From Stichopus chloronotus (taxonomy: Eukaryota; Echinodermata; Holothuroidea; Aspidochirotida; Stichopodidae): a DNA stretch of 64,000 bases. The notes beneath the pieces are model-generated. The model had not been told where the DNA came from. It worked only from the letters and a program-made list of their open reading frames with translations, and did not search any database. Shown here piece by piece: positions 1 through 10,038 of the stretch. The first letter of the stretch is position 1, and each line of letters begins with the position of its first letter. A program made the translations under genes and the position numbers. The stretch covers positions 1 through 64,000 of the forward strand of contig SFZH01000041.1 in the NCBI GenBank assembly GCA_021234535.1, read 5' to 3'.

Positions 1-356
1 GTAACTTGTGCTGCTATTTCAGAAACTAATTTGGTGCAGAGCTATTCTACGGGTCAAAAGTTCAGAATTTTTCACAATGTCACCTGTGGTACTGGAGGAG
101 TCGTTTACCTTGTAAATTGTTTGGATTGTAAGAAACAGTATGTGGGAGAAACAGGAGGGGAGCTAAGGATCAGACAATCGAGGGCATAGACAAGAGATGC
201 GAAAAGCTAGCACACCCCTTGGAAAACATTTTCAATTCTGTAAGAACTTTGAATTGATAGGACTGAAAAGATCCTTAACAATAGCAAGAAAATTCGGAGA
301 AGAAGTAGAGCTCAAGTGGATTTAACGTCTTAGTACTTTTGACCCAGTAGGCATGA
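1..356 (+). pseudogene. Decayed GIY-YIG endonuclease fragment of a retroelement
   Basis: Frame 1 from the first base reads into a GIY-YIG-like core: VVYLVNCLDCKKQYVGETGG, with the VY and YVG halves and the paired cysteines usual in Penelope-type C-terminal endonucleases. The frame stops at a TAG near 187-189. After a frame change the homology continues (PLGKHFQFCKNFEL, then EEVELKWI) to a stop near 322, and DPVGMN follows near 350, resembling the terminal PYGLN-like motif of the family. It is therefore a broken 3' end of an element that begins outside the window. It is not a copy of the PLE at 0.8-5.8 kb, because the residues differ. Confidence 0.6.
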
Positions 357-664
357 ATGTCTAAAGACGTCAGCCATAGCTTTAGGATTTTCTGTCGCTT
401 TTTACATTTCCACCTGTGCTTACCAGATTCGTTTTTGCATGCATGTGTCTTAGAAAGTGATTTCAGAGTACTTTTATACGTGACCAAGAAAAGTTTATAC
501 CTTTTTGAAACGTGTGCTGGCTGATCTCTCCTTTTACAACTTGTAATGATTGTTGTAACCAATTTATCATCTTATTGCATTGAAAATGTGAACTATCAGC
601 TTTCATCTGTTCATAAACTTTTATGGATGTCGTGAGATGTCGTGCGTCAAGTGGCTCTTATTAT

Positions 665-840
665 ATTATTTCTATATATAGATATAGAATATACTATATA
701 TATAGTGTATATATATATATATATATATTGTCTAATATATATATATATATATATAATATATATATGATATAATTTATTCATATATATATAAATATATATA
801 GAATAATATCATATATATCTATATTATATATATATATAGG
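665..840. repeat. AT-dinucleotide microsatellite
   Basis: Long runs of (AT)n with a few interruptions, able to fold into hairpins. It abuts the 3' end of PLE copy A. The other PLE copy also ends in CT/AT simple repeat, so the compound element sits between simple repeats. Between 360 and 660 I see only unremarkable AT-rich sequence. Confidence 0.85.
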
Positions 841-1008
841 GTTGGAATAGGCAAAAGCAAAAAACAGTTCCAAAACAATGTGCTCCTAACAGAAGGATCC
901 ACCAGGGATGCCAAGCAGTAACTTCATAATTAGAGAGAATAAAACGCAAAAAGACGTGGACAGGAAAGAACTTGAACTTCGGTTACTCCAAAATTTTATT
1001 AAAAACAA

Positions 1009-1043
1009 ACGTTTTTCGGTCGTTTCGACCTTCTTCAGTGTGG
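1009..1043 (-). ncRNA. Hammerhead-ribozyme-like core in PLE copy A
   Basis: On the - strand a CTGAAGA box (matching the hammerhead CUGANGA core) is followed by a perfect stem GGTCG-AAA-CGACC and then GAAA. Hammerhead motifs are established in terminal regions of Penelope-like elements. I can see the two core boxes and stem II. I cannot define stem III or the cleavage site with certainty, and this copy has two extra A residues after the GAAA box compared with copy B. Confidence 0.45.
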
Positions 1044-1172
1044 AGTTTGAAGTACAATGACTGTAGAAGCAAAAATGTCAGAAAGTTACTGAACTTGAAC
1101 TTGAACAAGATAAAGACAGATTACAAGAGGTAAAGAGGAAAAATGAGCTTAAGTTACAAAGGGCAAAGAAGA

Positions 1173-3740
1173 TTAAGAGCTAAAGTTGATGCGTTTTTGA
1201 GAGTGTAGTTCATTTCTTTTGTTGAGGCCAAAGGGTTTAAGAGTTTGTAATTGTGCTGTCCAGTAGATTTCACGTCTGAGGAGATTTCTATTGGTATTGC
1301 TAGTACTTTGGATTTGTTCGAATGGGGTAAAAACGAAATCGGATAAGCTGTGAGGGGAACTGTTGAAGTGAATAGCCACCTCACATGTCTTTTTGTTAGT
1401 AAGCATGGCAGATTTGTGATTTCGGAAACGGACTTTGAATGCAGTAGAAGTTGAGCCGGTATATTGCATGTTACATTTATGACAAGTAACTAGGTAAATA
1501 ACATTACATGAAGTACAAGTAATATTTTCTTTGATCATATATGAATTACCGGTAGTGCAACTTGAGAATGAAGAACATGTGCTGGAAAAGTTTTTGCAGA
1601 GATCACATTTCTTAGTACAAGTAAAATACCCTTTGGTGATGGTATGCTGTGTAGAGGGAAGGGGTCGCATTTTTGAAGGGGCGAGAATCTCCTTGAGATT
1701 CTTCGTTCTACGATAAGAGGAAATGATAGAATTTTGGGGGAAGAGGTCTTTGACCTGGGTACAATTTCTTAACAAGGGAAAGTGTTTGTGTAGAATTTTG
1801 GAGATATCAGGAAGATGTGGATTAAAATCCAAGACAAGGGGGTATTTCCGTTGAATGTTCTTTTTGGAAGGGCGGAGTAGGGATGCACGACTGGTCAAGC
1901 TTGCTTTATAAAAGCTTTTTTCAATAATATGGGAGGGGTAACCTTGTCGTAATAAGTACGATTTGTATTCTGTACTACGGATGGCAAATGTGGAGTCACT
2001 AGAGCAATTTTTACGGAGGCGTAAGGCCACACTATAGGGGATTGACGTTTTGCAATGAGTCGGGTGGGAGCTGGGGAAAGGCAGATAGAGGTGACTGTCA
2101 GTAGGCTTAGCATAAACATCGGTAGTAAGGAAACCATCATTCAAATGGATAGTTACATCTAGGACATTAAGTTTGTGTTTGGAATAAACTAATTCAAAAC
2201 GAATTGTGGGGTACAAAGTATTGATAAAAGCGGTAAATTCCATTAATTTGTCTAGACCATGGGTCCAGATGTCAACTATGTCGTCCCGGTAACGCCACCA
2301 GTATTTCGGAATGACGGGACCTTCAGTGGTCGCACGTTCGTCGATAATACCCATAGCCAGGTCGGCATAACTGCATGCGTTTTTTGGTCCCATTGCAGTG
2401 CCGTGAATTTGTAGATAATTTTTGCTGTTAAATTGACTGTTGTTACATGAAACGCAGAGTTTGATGGCTTCTACAATGCAATCAGTAGAAGGAAATTTCT
2501 TAACCCTAGAATCCAGAAATTTGGAGACAGCATGAATACCAAGATTATTGTCAATATTGGGAAACATAGCAACCACATCCCATGAAACCAGAATGGTGTC
2601 AGTAGGGAGTGGGCCATTTTGGTTAACTTCTTCGATTTTATTAAGTAGATGGGTAGTATCTTTAATAAAGGAGGGTAAGGCCTGGGCAAGAGGCTTAAGA
2701 TAAAATTCGGTAAATTGAGAAATACGTTCAATACTGGTACCACAACATGAAGTGATAAGACGAAGTGGGTTATTACTTTTATGAGTTTTAACGTTACCGT
2801 ATGCAACACCAGCATTGGGGTTGACATCAATGATCCAATCGTAAACTTCTTTACTTAGTTGCTTAGTATTATACCATTTCTTAGCCCAATTAACAACTTT
2901 GTCGAAGAAGAGGCTGGTAGGGTCATCGGTTGGGGATTTATAATGTAGGCTGTTCTGCAATTGGCTGGTCATTTTCTGGATATAGTCTTCTCTCTCGAGC
3001 ACTACAAACCTATTTCCTTTATCCTGCAGTCGGATGACAGCTTCTTCTTCACGCAGGGTTCTAAGCGCTTTTCTTTCATCTATTGTGAGATTGTCCCTAG
3101 GTTTTCTACGGTTATCCGGGTTAATGATGTCCTGGCGAACTTTGGATAGAAAAAGTTCCACTTCTGGGTAGGGTGACTTGGGGGGCATCCAAGTACTCTT
3201 CGTGGGGATAGGTGGGAATGGAGAGGGCGTCGACGTGGTATCAGGATCCGTGGTGTCAGTGGTACGGTGGAAGTGGACGGCTAACCGGATACGTCTATCA
3301 AATTGGTCTAAATCTTGGTATGTTTTCACCCAGTTGATATCTTTAGGGGTGGGGCAAAATGCCGGTCCTTTAGAGAGTACTGATCGTTCTACCGCAGTAA
3401 GTTCTCTTGTAGAAAGGTTGATGGGGTTTAAATCAGGAAGGGTGCTGTTAGGACGTTGTAAGCTGTCACTGTCGTAGACAGGTGAAGGTGAACTGGGGAC
3501 GGGTTGTACCTGTGATGTTTTCCGGTGTCGGACGAATCTTCTGTTACGACGTTTAGATGGGTTTTCTTCAGGAGCAGGTTTGGTGAGGGTGGGATATTTT
3601 ACAGTTTTGCGAAACTTGTGGTGTTCTCGTTCTTTCAGTCGAGAGTTGAATGTGGTAAACTTGCGTTTACTTCTCGACCAGATTTGGTGGGCAGTAATGG
3701 TGTCAAGTTCCGAAAATAAACGGTCACGTTCAAGTTGCAA
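1173..3740 (-). CDS. Penelope-like reverse transcriptase / GIY-YIG endonuclease polyprotein
   Basis: An 855-codon frame that copies RNA into DNA at a nicked target. Residues about 1-75 are basic. RT spans about 240-560: KTHKSNNPLRLI near 318-329, motif A VSWDVVAMFP with D388, motif B HGTAMGPKN near 446-454, and motif C YRDD at 484-487. A Cys-rich stretch (about 707-745) leads to the GIY-YIG domain (VIY 747-749, YTG 760-762, R/H near 771-775), ending with KPFGLN near 835-840. The frame shown starts at TTG. It is open about 27 codons further, to the inverted junction (about 3,820), with no ATG, so the native N-terminus is missing. All catalytic motifs are intact, which suggests a recent insertion. 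Overlapping smaller frames are shadows. Confidence 0.88.
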   Translation of the reverse strand: MQLERDRLFSELDTITAHQIWSRSKRKFTTFNSRLKEREHHKFRKTVKYPTLTKPAPEENPSKRRNRRFVRHRKTSQVQPVPSSPSPVYDSDSLQRPNSTLPDLNPINLSTRELTAVERSVLSKGPAFCPTPKDINWVKTYQDLDQFDRRIRLAVHFHRTTDTTDPDTTSTPSPFPPIPTKSTWMPPKSPYPEVELFLSKVRQDIINPDNRRKPRDNLTIDERKALRTLREEEAVIRLQDKGNRFVVLEREDYIQKMTSQLQNSLHYKSPTDDPTSLFFDKVVNWAKKWYNTKQLSKEVYDWIIDVNPNAGVAYGNVKTHKSNNPLRLITSCCGTSIERISQFTEFYLKPLAQALPSFIKDTTHLLNKIEEVNQNGPLPTDTILVSWDVVAMFPNIDNNLGIHAVSKFLDSRVKKFPSTDCIVEAIKLCVSCNNSQFNSKNYLQIHGTAMGPKNACSYADLAMGIIDERATTEGPVIPKYWWRYRDDIVDIWTHGLDKLMEFTAFINTLYPTIRFELVYSKHKLNVLDVTIHLNDGFLTTDVYAKPTDSHLYLPFPSSHPTHCKTSIPYSVALRLRKNCSSDSTFAIRSTEYKSYLLRQGYPSHIIEKSFYKASLTSRASLLRPSKKNIQRKYPLVLDFNPHLPDISKILHKHFPLLRNCTQVKDLFPQNSIISSYRRTKNLKEILAPSKMRPLPSTQHTITKGYFTCTKKCDLCKNFSSTCSSFSSCTTGNSYMIKENITCTSCNVIYLVTCHKCNMQYTGSTSTAFKVRFRNHKSAMLTNKKTCEVAIHFNSSPHSLSDFVFTPFEQIQSTSNTNRNLLRREIYWTAQLQTLKPFGLNKRNELHSQKRINFSS

Positions 3741-3821
3741 TCTACGTTGCAGTTCCTGAGCCTTTTTGTAAGAGGCTTCGGCAATCGCTTTTAAGAGGTT
3801 AAACGATGTTTCCCAGAGAAG

Positions 3822-5606
3822 CAGAACAGCCTACATTATAAATCCCCAACCGATGACCCTACCAGCCTCTTCTTCGACAAAGTTGTTAATTGGGCTAAGA
3901 AATGGTATAATACTAAGCAACTAAGTAAAGAAGTTTACGATTGGATCATTGATGTCAACCCCAATGCTGGTGTTGCATACGGTAACGTTAAAACTCATAA
4001 AAGTAATAACCCACTTCGTCTTATCACTTCATGTTGTGGTACCAGTATTGAACGTATTTCTCAATTTACCGAATTTTATCTTAAGCCTCTTGCCCAGGCC
4101 TTACCCTCCTTTATTAAAGATACTACCCATCTACTTAATAAAATCGAAGAAGTTAACCAAAATGGCCCACTCCCTACTGACACCATTCTGGTTTCATGGG
4201 ATGTGGTTGCTATGTTTCCCAATATTGACAATAATCTTGGTATTCATGCTGTCTCCAAATTTCTGGATTCTAGGGTTAAGAAATTTCCTTCTACTGATTG
4301 CATTGTAGAAGCCATCAAACTCTGCGTTTCATGTAACAACAGTCAATTTAACAGCAAAAATTATCTACAAATTCACGGCACTGCAATGGGACCAAAAAAC
4401 GCATGCAGTTATGCCGACCTGGCTATGGGTATTATCGACGAACGTGCGACCACTGAAGGTCCCGTCATTCCGAAATACTGGTGGCGTTACCGGGACGACA
4501 TAGTTGACATCTGGACCCATGGTCTAGACAAATTAATGGAATTTACCGCTTTTATCAATACTTTGTACCCCACAATTCGTTTTGAATTAGTTTATTCCAA
4601 ACACAAACTTAATGTCCTAGATGTAACTATCCATTTGAATGATGGTTTCCTTACTACCGATGTTTATGCTAAGCCTACTGACAGTCACCTCTATCTGCCT
4701 TTCCCCAGCTCCCACCCGACTCATTGCAAAACGTCAATCCCCTATAGTGTGGCCTTACGCCTCCGTAAAAATTGCTCTAGTGACTCCACATTTGCCATCC
4801 GTAGTACAGAATACAAATCGTACTTATTACGACAAGGTTACCCCTCCCATATTATTGAAAAAAGCTTTTATAAAGCAAGCTTGACCAGTCGTGCATCCCT
4901 ACTCCGCCCTTCCAAAAAGAACATTCAACGGAAATACCCCCTTGTCTTGGATTTTAATCCACATCTTCCTGATATCTCCAAAATTCTACACAAACACTTT
5001 CCCTTGTTAAGAAATTGTACCCAGGTCAAAGACCTCTTCCCCCAAAATTCTATCATTTCCTCTTATCGTAGAACGAAGAATCTCAAGGAGATTCTCGCCC
5101 CTTCAAAAATGCGACCCCTTCCCTCTACACAGCATACCATCACCAAAGGGTATTTTACTTGTACTAAGAAATGTGATCTCTGCAAAAACTTTTCCAGCAC
5201 ATGTTCTTCATTCTCAAGTTGCACTACCGGTAATTCATATATGATCAAAGAAAATATTACTTGTACTTCATGTAATGTTATTTACCTAGTTACTTGTCAT
5301 AAATGTAACATGCAATATACCGGCTCAACTTCTACTGCATTCAAAGTCCGTTTCCGAAATCACAAATCTGCCATGCTTACTAACAAAAAGACATGTGAGG
5401 TGGCTATTCACTTCAACAGTTCCCCTCACAGCTTATCCGATTTCGTTTTTACCCCATTCGAACAAATCCAAAGTACTAGCAATACCAATAGAAATCTCCT
5501 CAGACGTGAAATCTACTGGACAGCACAATTACAAACTCTTAAACCCTTTGGCCTCAACAAAAGAAATGAACTACACTCTCAAAAACGCATCAACTTTAGC
5601 TCTTAA
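3822..5606 (+). pseudogene. Truncated PLE RT / GIY-YIG reading frame
   Basis: The frame is open from the inverted junction (codon at 3,822) to the stop at 5,604-5,606 and matches residues 262-855 of copy A. It lacks the N-terminal region and the fingers part of the RT, and has no ATG near its 5' end. Motifs A, B and C and the whole GIY-YIG domain are present without frameshift. It could yield protein only from an internal start; the first GTG in frame is at 4,203. I treat it as a fragment from truncated insertion, not a gene in its own right. Confidence 0.8.
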
Positions 5607-5738
5607 TCTTCTTTGCCCTTTGTAACTTAAGCTCATTTTTCCTCTTTACCTCTTGTAATCTGTCTTTATCTTGTTCAAGTTCAAGTTCAGTAACTTTCTG
5701 ACATTTTTGCTTCTACAGTCATTGTACTTCAAACTCCA

Positions 5739-5770
5739 CACTGAAGAAGGTCGAACGACCGAAACGTTTG
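5739..5770 (+). ncRNA. Hammerhead-ribozyme-like core in PLE copy B
   Basis: CTGAAGA at 5,741-5,747, a GGTCG-AA-CGACC hairpin, then GAAAC from 5,761. It is the same arrangement as in copy A but with a two-base loop and no extra A residues after GAAA. This is a plausible self-cleaving motif of the Penelope terminal region; folding and cleavage are untested. Confidence 0.45.
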
Positions 5771-5837
5771 TTTTTAATAAAATTTTGGAGTAACAGAAGT
5801 TCAGTTTCTTTCCTGTCACGTCTTTTTGCGTTTTTAT

Positions 5838-5873
<36 letters not shown>

Positions 5874-5955
5874 GCAAGACATATATATAGCAAGACATAT
5901 ATATAGCAAGACATATATATAGCAAGACATATATATAGCAAGATATATATTTTAA
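5838..5955. repeat. CT and AT runs with a 16-bp minisatellite
   Basis: A (CT)n run, then (AT)n, then five copies of a 16-bp unit (GCAAGAC followed by alternating AT) spaced exactly 16 bp apart, at about 5,874, 5,890, 5,906, 5,922 and 5,938. It separates PLE copy B from the first Ig exon. Confidence 0.9.
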
Positions 5956-6015
5956 GCACATGCGCTTTACAGCAGCTGCCAGTAGCTAATCACTGACGTC
6001 TTGATATTTACTCAC

Positions 6016-6390
6016 CTACAACTCTGATATCAAAGATTGCCCATACCATTCCCAACTTCGAGCAAGCATACATTCCGTCATTTAATCCAGTCGTTACATT
6101 TATGACTCCCAGTGAGTAAGTGTGATTTGCACATTTGTTTAGGGTGTAGTTACCGTCCCTTTTATTATATGTCTTAGCATTATCCCTGAACAGGTACGTG
6201 CTTGAATTGCCTCTCCTCCAAGATAAGCCAATGTTGTCCTCTTTATCGACTGGACACTCCAAGCAGGCATTGTTGTGCAATTCCACCGCTAAATTAATAA
6301 ATGGAACAGCTTTGGGTGCCATATTTACTCCACACTGCAGCACTAAATAGAGAATAACGGCTGAGGAATAAACAACGAGAAGATGCATAT
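6016..6390 (-). CDS. V-type Ig domain exon, divergent copy 0
   Basis: A 375-nt exon bounded by AG at 6,391-6,392 and a GTGAGT donor from 6,015 downward, phase 1 at both ends. It encodes a hydrophobic leader (MHLLVVYSSAVILYLVLQCG) and one Ig domain: Cys pair CLEC, core Trp in LSWRR, an extra Cys (NKCANHTY) and the NDGMYAC motif of the F strand. There are four N-glycosylation sequons (NSS, NYT, NHT, NVT). It likely encodes a secreted or cell-surface recognition module. The downstream part of the gene is not visible: the PLE pair begins about 180 bp beyond the donor. The acceptor has a poor pyrimidine tract, so the internal ATG at 6,386-6,388 could be the start instead. Confidence 0.7.
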
Positions 6391-6870
6391 CTTAATTCGT
6401 ATTGCTTTCCATTTATTCGAGAAATGATCAGTGAGATCCAATAGGTCAACGTGGTCTAAAAACTGGAAAATTTAAAAATTTAACAAGCCATTAGAACTAA
6501 CAGAGCGATGGGCTTTTCTTTCATTCAAGTCACGAATAAGTTGGACTCTCATAGTGTAGGTCTTTACCTTTTATCCATTATTTTATTAGAAACCCCATAC
6601 GTACAATTTCTTTCGACCAAAAGTACTTAATGAAATGACCACCTACTTTAACATATCTTTTGCTATTATTAAACATCTCAATTGAACAAATCATAGAATG
6701 ATGATAGTCATACCGCAAATGATACCTCCTGTAAAGAGATTGCGCATTCTATTAAAAATTTATTTGTAGACTCACAAAGTAGCGACTTCTATTACCTCTT
6801 CTATTACATCTTCACCTTTGTAACTACGACATTTAAACGACAGTTTGGAAAGGTTTTCAAATCTACTTAC

Positions 6871-6880
6871 CGGTCCACAT
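6871..6880 (-). CDS. Leader mini-exon (MWT) of Ig gene copy 0
   Basis: On the - strand AAG-ATG-TGG-ACC-G is followed by a GTAAGT donor, leaving phase 1, which matches the phase-1 acceptor of the Ig exon 480 bp downstream. The same ATG-donor arrangement recurs in the other three copies at the same relative place. Upstream sequence on this strand would be 5' UTR. Confidence 0.55.
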
Positions 6881-7384
6881 CTTGGAGTGTTGTTGGTTGC
6901 AAAGCTTGCTCGTCGTTTTGACATTATCGGTAAGAGGTGCCATGGAATTAACAAAGCACTGCTGTACCAAGCAGGAAATGTACCTGGACAGCTTCATTAT
7001 GTGAATAAGGGTTATTGCTATCTCCTTAGATACATTGCGGTATGAAAAAAATGAAAGACAGAACATGAAATAGAACTGAAAGTTTATGTAAATGAACGTA
7101 ATAAACAGGATACTAATGAAAAAAAAATCTATAATTTCACTTTCTAGGTACTTTTGCAAAGGGTTTTAACTTATAAGAATACAGCAGTAGTATTGATTCG
7201 ATACAAGGAAGTAATGCAAACATTAAGAGTAGCATTGTACATTGTTGCTCTATGAAGTCGGAAATACTCCTACTACTTTCTGTAACAATAAAGGCGATAA
7301 ACCGTTCGTGAAAGACTTTTATCCTTTGTGTCCTCAAATGCAATGTAATCGCAACTAACAGTACAATTTACTTCAGTTATATTT

Positions 7385-7445
7385 CGTAATTAAATCCGGG
7401 ACGTTCTTACATGAAGACCTCTTAGAAGTGATGTTGTTTTATTAT
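7385..7445 (-). pseudogene. Truncated remnant of the Ig-gene terminal exon
   Basis: The region resembles the 3' end of the terminal exon at 23,059 (shared ACATGARGA..CCT and the AATAAA-containing TTTTATTA on the + strand) but is cut exactly at the poly(A)-signal-like sequence, where the satellite cassette begins. From 7,050 to 7,385 I see only AT-rich sequence homologous to the area upstream of the leader exons. Confidence 0.4.
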
Positions 7446-8510
7446 CTCATCGCCCTAAAGGGGCAAGCCGAGATATTGTAGTCACTTTAATAGTGGAGCT
7501 ATATATTGTACTGTGCACCCATGGGAGAATGGTTGCCATGAAAACGCTTGGAGTGGATAAGTAGCGACACCCCAGGGGTACCCCAGGGGTACCCCATGGT
7601 AGAGTGACCATGGGTACAGGAGTGGTCCTGTTGGGTGGTATAAATGAAAACGTGTCCGTGCCAATGCGTGTGCGTGCGTGCGTGTGTGTGTGTGGGTGTG
7701 GTTTTTCCAGAATAGTTAGAAAAGCATATGAGCGATTAAAACTTGGTAAGGTTGTGCATGATGGCAGTATGTGAGAGACGTATTAGTTGTTTGGTAAATC
7801 GAGTCAAATTTGCTGATTTTTTAGAAAAAAAAAGTCAGTTTTGCCACAAAATTGAGAAGTATTTGAGCATTTAATGCAAATGTTACTTACCTGAGAATAA
7901 AATATTCAAGATATATCACTTTTGCAGTGAAGAGAATGAAATTTGCTGATTGTTTAGAAAAAGAAATTGAAACAAAATTTGTATTTCCAGCATATCTTGA
8001 GAACTATTTGACCAATTAACTTAAATTTTTGTGAGTACTTACCTGAGAACACTTGTCCAACATAATATTACTGTAATGATAAATCCAGTGAATTTTCCTG
8101 ATTTTTGAGGGAAAAAAAGCCAAATTTGCCCCACAATTTGTATTTCCAGCATATCTTGAGAACCATTAGACCAATTAAGTTAACGTTTTGTTGGGACTTA
8201 CCTGAAAGCACATTGTTCAACATAATATTACTGTAATGGTAAATCCAGTGAAATGTGCTGATTTTGGAGGAAAAAAGCCAATATTGTCCCAAAATTTGTA
8301 TTTCCAGCATATCTTCAGCAGTATTTGAGAATTTAATGCAAAATTTTTGCAAGGACTTACTTGAGAATGTAATATTCAATGTATATCACTTTTGTATTAA
8401 AGATAGTGAAATTTGCTGATTTTTCTAGGAAAAAGCTAATTTTGCCCCAAAATTTGTATTTCCACCATATCTTGAGAGCTAATTAAGCATTATGCGCAAA
8501 ATTTTGCAAG
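7441..8510. repeat. Satellite cassette 1
   Basis: It starts with a conserved non-satellite head (ATTATCTCATCGCCC, then a stretch rich in CCATGG), then a short TG run, then about four divergent monomers of a roughly 158-bp AT-rich satellite. Each monomer carries a TTTGTATTTCCASCATATC box and a CAACATAATATTACTGTAAT box. The last monomer grades directly into the open exon at 8,511. Confidence 0.8.
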
Positions 8511-8744
8511 GCCGTTCATATGAACACAATAATGAAGATACAGTATATTACTCTTATAGTAAACTAGTAAAATTGTATGATTGTTTGGTGACAAACTTAG
8601 AGCCAGCATCTGGGTCAATAGACACCACTTTTTTAACTTTAGCCAAACCATCTCTAGCAGAACTGGCCCCTATGGATGATGTCTTTTATGAGAACATTAT
8701 TTTTAAGTCAAACAATAATTTTAGCAGAACCATGTCCTGCACAG
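8511..8744 (+). CDS. Candidate phase 1-1 exon with ITIM-like motif, copy 1
   Basis: A 234-nt open segment between GCAAG (acceptor-like) and a GTAAAT donor, phase 1 at both ends. It encodes 78 residues with no signal or membrane segment. Tyr motifs include YSKL, YDCL and, near the C-terminal end, VFYENI, which fits the ITIM pattern (I/V/L/S)xYxx(I/V/L). Roughly the first 28 codons align with a satellite monomer, so the exon either arose from repeat sequence or seeded it. No partner exon on the + strand is established. The role in a cytoplasmic tail is inference. Confidence 0.35.
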
Positions 8745-8760
8745 GTAAATAGAAGACTTA

Positions 8761-9454
8761 TGTGCAAATACTTATAGAGGGATATTCTTATATCCTGCCA
8801 CTAACTCCAACCACTAAGCCTAATCTACATGGAATAACCCAATGTTATAATTGTGTTACGTAGCGTAATATGCACAGATACGTTTAAGTCAATATAGTTG
8901 TCATTACTTGAGCCTAGTAGCACCAGGTTATAAGTTTGCTACCTTACAGTAGATATCAGTATTGAGATGATTACCACCATTTTATGCTTGAAGAATGTTT
9001 GCCACTCATTTACATCCAGTTCCCCGAACTAGGTCTCTGTGAGATGTGGTTGCGTAAACTATTGCAAGCCCAAGTGTGCATGCCCTGTATTTAAATCAAT
9101 GCATGTTGGCGATGAGCTACGCAACTCCGTGGATTGCCGTCTTGTTCTATTTTTTTTATTTTTGGTGTGCGACGTCTGACTGTTGACACGTGATCTGTTT
9201 CACATTTTGATGTTGATACCTTCACGACAAGTATAAATGAGACCAACTAACGTATTGACACCTTTTAAATTAAACTATAGATAAACAAATTGTCACAATA
9301 TTGTCCTATTTCCATTACATGTGTAAGTATATAATTACCTTGGATTTATATAAATTCTACATAAAAATTAATACTAGATTATAAAGAAATTTTTACATTA
9401 TTTACATTTAACGTAAGAATATTTGACGAATACAAAATATCCTCTATAACAAAG
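8761..9454. other. Region without recognisable genes
   Basis: No supported coding exon. The part from about 8,995 to 9,150 matches sequence that follows the other two copies of the 234-nt exon (at about 12,190 and 28,680), so the cassette homology runs past the exon by roughly 400 bp. Confidence 0.6.
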
Positions 9455-9810
9455 GTCAAGTATTCTTGGGTCATAGTAGACTATGACGTGTTACTGAAAT
9501 TCACACAGTTTATTGGGTAGTGTTTTTAAAATGTATGTTTAAAAGGAGAGAATTTTTTGTTTGAGATATGAGAGTTAGATACTGCAGGTTGTGTTTTTTT
9601 TCCTTTGTTGAAACTAAACTATGTTGAGGGGGGTAGGGAACCTATCGGTTAGCGAGTATATGGGGCTTGGCTGGCATGAAATTTGAAAAAGAGAAAAAAG
9701 TTAAGCTGAACCTAAGGAGGTTCCGTGTTTTTCTGGGAGTTTACAATTAATTATAATTGCGGCAACATAGTATTACAGATCGTCATACTTGAATTTGTAC
9801 TGAGCACGCT

Positions 9811-10038
9811 ATGTGTATGCTAACTTATCTCGGAGGAAGCCGTGTGTTCCTCCAAGCAGAAGGAACGTCAGTGAATCGGAATACTAAGTGCTCTCTTAGT
9901 TTAGCTCTACGTGTACCAAAGTATTTAGCCACCGAATTGGAGACCGGAATTTCAGGAGTTCAAATTCCCGAAAGAATTTTACTTTGTAACAAGAGGGCAA
10001 TCCACGAAGTGGTATTTCATCCCTATCGTTGTCCATAA
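9811..10038 (+). CDS. Small conserved ORF, copy 1
   Basis: A 75-codon frame with the segment RVFLQAEGTSVNRNTKCSL and a C-terminal Cys. It is present with the same frame in units 2 and 3, but unit 3 has a stop six codons after the first ATG. No domain recognised. It could be chance openness in a recent duplication. Confidence 0.2.
   Translation: MCMLTYLGGSRVFLQAEGTSVNRNTKCSLSLALRVPKYLATELETGISGVQIPERILLCNKRAIHEVVFHPYRCP

Larger units (their letters stand above)
841..3820 (-). mobile_element. Penelope-like element, copy A (5'-truncated at inverted junction)
   Basis: Reading on the - strand, this is an EN+ Penelope-like retroelement: a coiled-coil-like basic N-terminal part, reverse transcriptase, then a GIY-YIG endonuclease, followed by a short 3' UTR with a hammerhead-like motif. 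The reading frame stays open up to the junction with copy B at about 3,820, so the true 5' end was lost there. Copy B runs head to head from that point. Partial inverted copies are known for Penelope-type insertions. Outer target-site duplications cannot be identified because both flanks are simple repeat. Confidence 0.85.
3821..5838 (+). mobile_element. Penelope-like element, copy B (inverted, strongly 5'-truncated)
   Basis: Near-identical to copy A but on the opposite strand. It begins inside the RT domain (the equivalent of copy A residue 262) at GCAGAACAGCC and continues through the stop, 3' UTR, hammerhead-like motif and an AATAAA at about 5,776 to a CT/AT simple repeat. The two copies form an inverted repeat of about 1.8 kb of coding sequence plus the 3' ends, separated by the roughly 0.86 kb present only in copy A. 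Confidence 0.85.

Noticed and set aside
1895..2830. Additional - and + strand frames inside the PLE copies
   Set aside because: Shadow frames of the RT / GIY-YIG sequence, mirrored in copy B.
5719..5961. 80-codon - strand frame of repeated CYIYVLLYI
   Set aside because: It is translation of the AT/16-bp simple repeat and the PLE 3' end.
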